DNA from: an uncultured Pseudorhodobacter sp.
Lineage (GTDB): Bacteria > Pseudomonadota > Alphaproteobacteria > Rhodobacterales > Rhodobacteraceae
Reading direction: 5' to 3'
Assembly (NCBI GenBank): GCA_937910975.1
Contig: CALEMZ010000005.1
Coordinates: 1-10,004 of the forward strand
DNA: 10,004 bases
A program made the position numbers and the translations under genes. Shown here one piece after another: positions 5,963 through 10,004 of the stretch; positions within the stretch are counted from its first letter, which is position 1; each line of letters starts with the position of its first letter. The notes beneath the pieces were generated by a model. The model saw only the letters and a list, made by a program, of their open reading frames with translations. It did no database searches and was not told the origin of the DNA.

Positions 5963-7369
5963 ATGACCAATTCTTCCAAACCTGACACCAAAGCCAACGC
6001 CATGTGGGGTGGCCGATTTGAAGGCGGCCCCGACGCTATCATGCAGGCAATCAACGCCTCCATCGGGTTTGACCGCCGCCTCGCCGCCCAAGATATCGCA
6101 GGCTCCCGTGCCCATGCCGCGATGCTCGCTGCACAAGGTATCCTTAGCCATAAGGATGTCGAGGCGATCCGGGAAGGGCTTCTCACGGTGTTGTCAGAAA
6201 TTGAGGGCGGAAACTTCGTTTTCAAGGTCGAATTGGAAGACATCCACATGAATGTGGAGGCCCGGCTGAAAGAGATCATCGGCGAGCCTGCGGGGCGTTT
6301 GCACACAGGCCGCTCGCGCAATGACCAGGTGGCGGTGGATTTCCGGCTGTGGGTGCGCGACCAATGTGACGGCGCAATCACCGGGCTGGAGGCGCTGATG
6401 CGTGCGTATCTGGCGCAGGCAGAGGCCGGGGCCGATTGGGTGATGCCAGGCTTTACCCATCTGCAAACCGCGCAACCCGTGACATGGGGCCACCACATGC
6501 TGGCCTATGTCGAAATGTTTGCCCGTGACCGCAGCCGTTTCATTGATGCGCGGGCGCGGATGAATGAATGCCCGCTTGGTGCAGCGGCACTAGCAGGCAC
6601 CTCTTTCCCGATTGATCGGAACGCCACGGCGGCGGCCTTGGGGTTTGACCGCCCCACCGCCAACAGCCTCGATTCGGTATCGGACCGCGATTTCGCGTTG
6701 GAATTCCTCTCAGCCGCCTCCATCACCGCGATGCACCTGAGCCGTTTTGCCGAGGAGTTGGTAATCTGGTCGTCGGCCCAGTTCCGCTTTGTGAAGCTGT
6801 CAGACAAATGGACGACCGGATCGTCGATCATGCCGCAAAAGAAAAACCCCGATGCGGCAGAGTTACTGCGGTCCAAACTCGGGCGAATTCTTGGGGCCAC
6901 GGTGGCGCTGTTCACCATCATGAAGGGGCTGGCGCTGACCTATTCCAAGGATATGCAGGAAGATAAGGAACAAACCTTCGACGCCGCCGACAGCCTGATG
7001 CTGGGCCTTGCCGCGATGACCGGAATGGTCGGCGACATGACCGCGCTGCGCGACAACCTCAAGACCGCCGCCGCCTCCGGCTTTTCCACCGCAACCGACC
7101 TTGCCGATTGGCTGGTACGCGAACTTGGGATGCCTTTTCGCGACGCCCATCACGTAACCGGCACACTGGTGGCCATGGCCGAGAAAGCAGGCATCGACCT
7201 GCCGGATTTGACGCTTGAACAGATGAAATCAGTGCATGATGGCATACGCCGTGATATATTTGAGGTTCTGGGTGTGGAAAATTCGGTGCGCAGTCGTATC
7301 TCTTATGGCGGCACTGCGCCGGATCAGGTGCGCGCTCAGATCGCCCGTTGGAAAGAAATACTGTCATGA
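5963..7369 (+). CDS. argH: Argininosuccinate lyase
   Basis: A 468-residue cytosolic enzyme that splits argininosuccinate into arginine and fumarate, the last step of arginine synthesis; it acts as a homotetramer. Family hallmarks are WGGRFE (15-20), HTGRSRND (114-121), FTHLQ with the catalytic His166, and the fumarase/aspartase superfamily signature GSSIMPQKKNP (286-296) with catalytic Ser287. Its length is normal for the family. The ATG at 5963 has AAAGGG seven bases upstream; an earlier in-frame ATG at 5918 would overlap the divergent thioredoxin gene and lacks family similarity. The stop codon shares ATGA with the start of a 28-codon ORF, suggesting translational coupling into the small lipoprotein genes downstream. 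Confidence 0.97.
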   Translation: MTNSSKPDTKANAMWGGRFEGGPDAIMQAINASIGFDRRLAAQDIAGSRAHAAMLAAQGILSHKDVEAIREGLLTVLSEIEGGNFVFKVELEDIHMNVEARLKEIIGEPAGRLHTGRSRNDQVAVDFRLWVRDQCDGAITGLEALMRAYLAQAEAGADWVMPGFTHLQTAQPVTWGHHMLAYVEMFARDRSRFIDARARMNECPLGAAALAGTSFPIDRNATAAALGFDRPTANSLDSVSDRDFALEFLSAASITAMHLSRFAEELVIWSSAQFRFVKLSDKWTTGSSIMPQKKNPDAAELLRSKLGRILGATVALFTIMKGLALTYSKDMQEDKEQTFDAADSLMLGLAAMTGMVGDMTALRDNLKTAAASGFSTATDLADWLVRELGMPFRDAHHVTGTLVAMAEKAGIDLPDLTLEQMKSVHDGIRRDIFEVLGVENSVRSRISYGGTAPDQVRAQIARWKEILS

Positions 7370-7452
7370 GAGCCTTGCCTATTCTCACCCCATTCCTGCC
7401 CGCCGCCCGCGCGATTCCCCCGAGCTGCGGAGAAACCCCGGTGGAGGTTTGA
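7366..7452 (+). CDS. Possible 28-residue coupled small ORF, perhaps a decayed lipoprotein
   Basis: The frame starts in the ATGA that ends argH and ends in a TGATG that begins the next lipoprotein gene, so it fills the gap exactly with an overlap at each end. The product begins MRALPILTPFLPAARAI. This resembles a lipoprotein leader with three prolines in the hydrophobic core and LPAAR where LxAC would be expected, an Arg (CGC) one base change away from Cys (TGC). It may be a degenerate lipoprotein leader, a coupling leader peptide, or a chance frame. It has no separate ribosome binding site. Confidence 0.3.
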   Translation: MRALPILTPFLPAARAIPPSCGETPVEV

Positions 7453-7604
7453 TGCGCGTTGCCATCCTCCTTTCGGGATTGTTGCTTGCGAGCTGCTCCA
7501 GCCCCGGGCTTTATGCCGGGATCGGCATTGGCCCAAATGGCGTGAGCGTGGTCCCAGTGGCCACGGCACGGGTCGGCGGCGCGAGGGTTTCCATTCGTCC
7601 TTAA
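7452..7604 (+). CDS. Small lipoprotein of 50 residues
   Basis: The product has a short hydrophobic leader, MRVAILLSGLLLAS, and a lipobox LLASC with Cys15, so lipidation and anchoring in the inner or outer membrane are expected. The mature part of about 36 residues is rich in Gly and Val (YAGIGIGPNGVSVVPVA then RVGGARVSIRP) and looks like two or three short beta strands. GGAGG ends four bases before the ATG. The start overlaps the stop of the preceding 28-codon ORF, and the second lipoprotein gene starts 17 bp downstream. I recall comparable tiny lipoproteins next to argH in other Rhodobacteraceae, but no function is known to me. Confidence 0.75.
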   Translation: MRVAILLSGLLLASCSSPGLYAGIGIGPNGVSVVPVATARVGGARVSIRP

Positions 7605-7621
7605 CCCGATAAAGGTACATC

Positions 7622-7747
7622 ATGCGTATTCTCTTTGGCTTTTTGCTCTTTGCCAGCCTTGCCGCCTGTGGCGCGGATGGCGAGCCCACGGCCCCCGGCT
7701 TTAGCGTTTCGGGAGAAGCGAAGGTCGGCGTGGTTTACGCTAAATGA
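7622..7747 (+). CDS. Small lipoprotein of 41 residues
   Basis: The product is MRILFGFLLFASLAAC followed by about 25 more residues. The lipobox LAAC gives Cys16 as the lipidated residue, followed by Gly-Ala-Asp. The mature peptide has a Pro-rich stretch (EPTAPG) and then a probable beta hairpin (FSVSGEAKVGVVY), loosely echoing the Gly/Val strands of the preceding lipoprotein. AAAGG sits six bases before the ATG. Its TGA overlaps the ATG of the DUF2834 gene (ATGA at 7744-7747), so the two are probably translated together. Its function is unknown. Confidence 0.75.
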   Translation: MRILFGFLLFASLAACGADGEPTAPGFSVSGEAKVGVVYAK

Positions 7748-8064
7748 TTTCGCCATTGCGCATGGCCTATCTCGCGCTTGCGGTTTGGGGCGCGGTGCAT
7801 CCAATGTATTGGTTCGTCACCCATATGCAGGAAACGGGCACAGGGCTGCGCGGGCTAGTGGACGCGTGGTATGTCAGTGCCGCCACCACCGGACTGACAT
7901 GGGACCTGACAATCGCCGCTGCCGCTCTGACGCTGTGGATCTTTGCCGAAACCGCCGTGCGCAAGAACTGGTCGACGCTCATCGCCATTCCGGCCACCTT
8001 TTTCATTGGGCTTTCTTGCGGCTTGCCGTTGTATTTGTTCTTGCGTACCCGGCCGATCACCTGA
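7744..8064 (+). CDS. DUF2834 inner-membrane protein
   Basis: A 106-residue protein with three probable membrane helices at about residues 7-24, 50-68 and 79-100. The segment DLTIAAAALTLWIFAE, the short charged loop VRKNW, and the final helix ending GLPLYLFLRTR are typical of the DUF2834 family, whose role is not known. It lacks obvious catalytic residues or ligand motifs. The start codon overlaps the stop of the preceding small lipoprotein gene, which places it in the argH-lipoprotein transcript. Several other frames are open across the same bases, but only this one gives a membrane protein with family resemblance. Confidence 0.75.
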   Translation: MISPLRMAYLALAVWGAVHPMYWFVTHMQETGTGLRGLVDAWYVSAATTGLTWDLTIAAAALTLWIFAETAVRKNWSTLIAIPATFFIGLSCGLPLYLFLRTRPIT

Positions 8065-8068
8065 GGTA

Positions 8069-8083
8069 TTAACCCCTCGTTAA
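8069..8083. promoter_or_regulatory. Candidate CtrA binding site upstream of the ATP-grasp gene
   Basis: TTAACCCCTCGTTAA fits the CtrA full-site pattern TTAA-N7-TTAA exactly. It also fits 10 of 11 defined bases of TTAAC-N5-GTTAAC, which I recall as the Rhodobacterales form (the final base here is G). It lies in the 124-bp gap between the DUF2834 stop and the ATP-grasp start, 106 bp before the latter. A TTGCCA at 8102-8107 could be a -35 element downstream of it, but no good -10 follows at the usual distance. Confidence 0.5.
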
Positions 8084-8188
8084 GAAACAGTTGCCCCGGT
8101 TTTGCCACAAACCCTCCCAATTTCGACTACATTTTCGCGCGATCACCCCAAAACGGAAACAACCCCGCGCGCAATGCAGGAGGCACAC

Positions 8189-9388
8189 ATGACACAGGCG
8201 CTGGCCATATCAGGGCAACCTGCACTGACGCAGCAAACGGCACCCGCTGCCAACCGCAACTCGCTGTTGCAGGTGGTGGCACGCAAATACAAGGTTAGCC
8301 CGTTCCGGCAATTCGCCGATATCCTGAAGCTGAAGAACGGCGCGAACGGCCTGAACCCGCGCGAATATTATGACTATGAAGTATACCGCCCCGATCTTTC
8401 GCCCGAAGAAAAGCACGCGTTTGTGGGGGAGCGTGGATCGTTCAAGCTGAACCTGTCACTCGCCCCACCGCATATGACCCAGATGCGGGGTTTCTTGTCG
8501 GACAAGGTAGCCTTCACGGCCCTGCTTTCGCAGTTTGGCCTGCGCACCACCACGACCCAAGCGGTCTTTTCAGACAATCGCAACTTTGGCACGCTGACCA
8601 CCCTTCGCACAGCGGCAGAACTGCGCTCCTGGCTGGAAACCAAAGCGGTGTTTCCGCTGTTTGGGAAACTGATCAGCGGTACCCAGGCGGTAGGTTCTAT
8701 CTCGATCACGCGCATTGCGCTGGGGCAGGCACATCTGGCCTCGGGCGCTATCGTACCGCTGGAGCAGTTGATCGCCGAGATCGTGGCCGAGAAGAACACA
8801 GGCTTCATCTTTCAAGATGTGGTCGAGCAGCACCCTACCATTTCCGCCCGCGCCAATACGCAATCTGTCAGCACCGTACGGGTGGTATCCGTTGTCGAAG
8901 ATGGCGCTCCACGTGTACTTTATGTGCTGTGGAAACTGCCGGGCGACAAGGCAATGTCGGACAATTTCTGGCAAAAAGGCAGTATGATCGGCAATGTTGA
9001 TACCGCCACAGGCAAAGTCTTGACCATGCGCAAAGGCTCCGGCCCCAATACCGAATGGCCCGTGAACCACCCCGTCACGGGCGCGGAATTGCTCGGCACC
9101 ACCCTGCCGGAATGGCAATCGGTGGTCGAACTCGCGCTGGCCGCCCATGCGATCTTTCCGATCAACGGAATTTTGGGCTGGGATGTGGCTATTGGCCCGG
9201 ATGGGGCGCGCATCATCGAATGCAATGAAAACCCGCATCATGGGCTTTACCAACTGGCCACCGCGCGTGGGGTGCTGAACGCGGAGTTCAAACCCGTGTT
9301 TGACAAGATCAAAGCCGCCAATGCCAAGTACATGTCGGCGTTATCGGTCAAGAACAAGGCCTATGTCTGGACCAAGGCACAATTCTGA
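8189..9388 (+). CDS. ATP-grasp protein, 'sugar-transfer associated' family
   Basis: A 399-residue cytosolic protein. The first 25 residues are low-complexity (Gln, Ala, Thr). Residues about 100-350 resemble the sugar-transfer associated ATP-grasp family (PF14397): STVRVVSVVEDG (228-239), IGNVDTATGKV (267-277), HPVTG (294-298), LPEWQSVVELALAAH (306-320), then GWDVAIGPDG (330-339) and ECNENPHHG (344-352). Asp332, Glu344 and Asn346 are the likely metal ligands of the ATP-grasp fold. Family members are often found near polysaccharide genes, but their reaction is not established; a carboxylate-amine or similar ATP-dependent ligation is the general expectation. AGGAGG sits six bases before the ATG at 8189; an in-frame TTG at 8102 is less likely. 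It has its own upstream gap with a CtrA-type box, so it is probably transcribed separately from the argH group. Confidence 0.82.
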   Translation: MTQALAISGQPALTQQTAPAANRNSLLQVVARKYKVSPFRQFADILKLKNGANGLNPREYYDYEVYRPDLSPEEKHAFVGERGSFKLNLSLAPPHMTQMRGFLSDKVAFTALLSQFGLRTTTTQAVFSDNRNFGTLTTLRTAAELRSWLETKAVFPLFGKLISGTQAVGSISITRIALGQAHLASGAIVPLEQLIAEIVAEKNTGFIFQDVVEQHPTISARANTQSVSTVRVVSVVEDGAPRVLYVLWKLPGDKAMSDNFWQKGSMIGNVDTATGKVLTMRKGSGPNTEWPVNHPVTGAELLGTTLPEWQSVVELALAAHAIFPINGILGWDVAIGPDGARIIECNENPHHGLYQLATARGVLNAEFKPVFDKIKAANAKYMSALSVKNKAYVWTKAQF

Positions 9389-9405
9389 TCCGCGCTGAAA
9401 CGTCC

Positions 9406-9435
9406 AAAGGCTCCGCGCCCGCTGCGGTGGCTTTT
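9406..9435 (+). terminator. Possible imperfect terminator after the ATP-grasp gene
   Basis: AAAGGCTCCGC (9406-9416) and GCGGTGGCTTT (9424-9434) pair at nine of eleven positions around a 7-nt loop. The T run TTTT (9432-9435) is short and mostly inside the stem. It could terminate or attenuate transcription between the ATP-grasp gene and lysA. Confidence 0.35.
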
Positions 9436-9491
9436 CCTTGGCCGCTCCTACGTGATAGACGCATCTTAAGCGGTTAGGCAAAGGGTGTCAT

Positions 9492-10004
9492 ATGGACCAT
9501 TTTCTGTACAAGCACGGCAGTCTTTTTGCCGAGGACGTGGCGCTCGCCGATATAGCTGCACAAATTGGCACGCCGTTTTATTGTTACTCCACCGCCACAC
9601 TGACCCGGCACTACCAGCTTTTCGTCGAAGCGCTGTCGCCGATGCCGCATCTGGTGTGCTTTGCCATCAAATCACTGTCCAACCTCGCCGTTCTGAAAAC
9701 GCTGGGTGATCTGGGCGCGGGGATGGATGTGGTTTCTGCCGGTGAATATCTGCGCGCCAGGGCCGCGGGCGTACCGGGCGGGCGGATTGTGTTTTCCGGC
9801 GTGGGCAAAACACGCGAGGAAATGCGGCTGGCGCTGACCGGGGGCATCCGGCAATTCAACGTAGAATCAGAGCCTGAAATGCGGGCGCTGTCCGAAGTGG
9901 CGCACGGTTTGGGCCTGACGGCGCCGATCACCATCCGTGTGAACCCGGATGTCGATGCCAAAACGCATGAGAAAATCTCTACCGGGAAAAAGGGCGACAA
10001 GTTC
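9492..10004 (+). CDS. lysA: Diaminopimelate decarboxylase, N-terminal part cut by the right edge
   Basis: The first 171 residues of the PLP-dependent enzyme that decarboxylates meso-diaminopimelate to lysine, the last step of lysine synthesis. Family features present are GTPFYCYS (26-33), the PLP-binding Lys60 in CFAIKSLSN, GAGMDVVSAGE (75-85), IVFSGVGK (99-106), FNVESEPE (122-129) and RVNPDVDAKTHEKISTG (149-165). The residues after the PLP lysine (SLSN) differ from the usual KANSN. AAAGGG lies six bases before the ATG. The C-terminal barrel and beta domain, with the rest of the active site, are beyond the window. The gene starts 103 bp after the ATP-grasp stop with a possible hairpin terminator between, so it may have its own promoter. 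Confidence 0.95.
   Translation, partial: MDHFLYKHGSLFAEDVALADIAAQIGTPFYCYSTATLTRHYQLFVEALSPMPHLVCFAIKSLSNLAVLKTLGDLGAGMDVVSAGEYLRARAAGVPGGRIVFSGVGKTREEMRLALTGGIRQFNVESEPEMRALSEVAHGLGLTAPITIRVNPDVDAKTHEKISTGKKGDKF

Noticed and set aside
5941..6498. Long N-terminal extension of the thioredoxin gene antisense to argH
   Set aside because: The signal peptide and a strong ribosome binding site fix the start at 5940; the extension only reads the complement of argH.
7635..8072. Plus-strand 145-residue frame overlapping the second lipoprotein and DUF2834
   Set aside because: It is a shadow frame: the product is Arg/His-rich with no family resemblance, while the overlapping frames give a lipobox and DUF2834 features.
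8102..8133. Promoter TTGCCA with TACATT upstream of the ATP-grasp gene
   Set aside because: The spacing would be 20 bp, and at 17 bp the -10 match is poor, so I do not list it as a promoter.
1..10004. Search for CRISPR arrays, tRNA or rRNA genes, transposases, attachment sites and defence genes
   Set aside because: No regularly spaced repeats, cloverleaf structures, transposase motifs or toxin/nuclease genes were seen on either strand.

Overview
The window looks like chromosomal, mostly housekeeping DNA from an alphaproteobacterium, most probably a member of the Rhodobacteraceae (Roseobacter group). The reasons are the moderately high GC content with strongly GC-biased third codon positions, a back-to-back tlpA/argH pair, two tiny lipoproteins after argH with lysA further downstream, an acetoacetyl-CoA reductase/thiolase (phbAB) pair without the PHA synthase beside it, and a near-perfect CtrA-type box of the form TTAAC-N5-GTTAA. 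I see no tRNA, rRNA, CRISPR array, insertion sequence or phage gene.

Left part (1-4601): an unresolved reading frame runs off the left edge on the minus strand. A 54-residue YdcH/DUF465 protein (478-642, plus) follows and overlaps the end of a YddG-like DMT-family exporter (623-1507, minus). Next on the minus strand is the first half of polyhydroxybutyrate synthesis: phbA (beta-ketothiolase) then phbB (acetoacetyl-CoA reductase), closed by a convincing intrinsic terminator at 1571-1603. A compact, apparently catalytically complete EAL-domain c-di-GMP phosphodiesterase (3753-4601) lies upstream on the same strand.

Middle (4681-7369): tag (3-methyladenine DNA glycosylase I) is convergent with a periplasmic TlpA-like thioredoxin. 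That gene is divergent from argH with only 22 bp between the two start codons.

Right part (7366-10004): argH is followed by a very tight plus-strand series: a 28-codon ORF coupled at both ends by stop/start overlaps, two lipoproteins of 50 and 41 residues, and a DUF2834 membrane protein whose start overlaps the second lipoprotein's stop. A 124-bp gap holds a CtrA-type box. It precedes an ATP-grasp protein of the 'sugar-transfer associated' family, which is followed, after a possible hairpin terminator, by lysA (truncated by the window end). ArgH and LysA make the last steps of arginine and lysine synthesis; the small proteins between them have no known role.

The least explained part is 7366-9388: the coupled small ORFs, DUF2834 and an ATP-grasp gene with its own candidate cell-cycle/motility-type regulatory site, inserted in an amino-acid biosynthesis neighbourhood. 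A short extragenic sequence occurs in two copies (1541-1560 and 5328-5347). I found nothing that clearly constitutes a new defence or mobile system.
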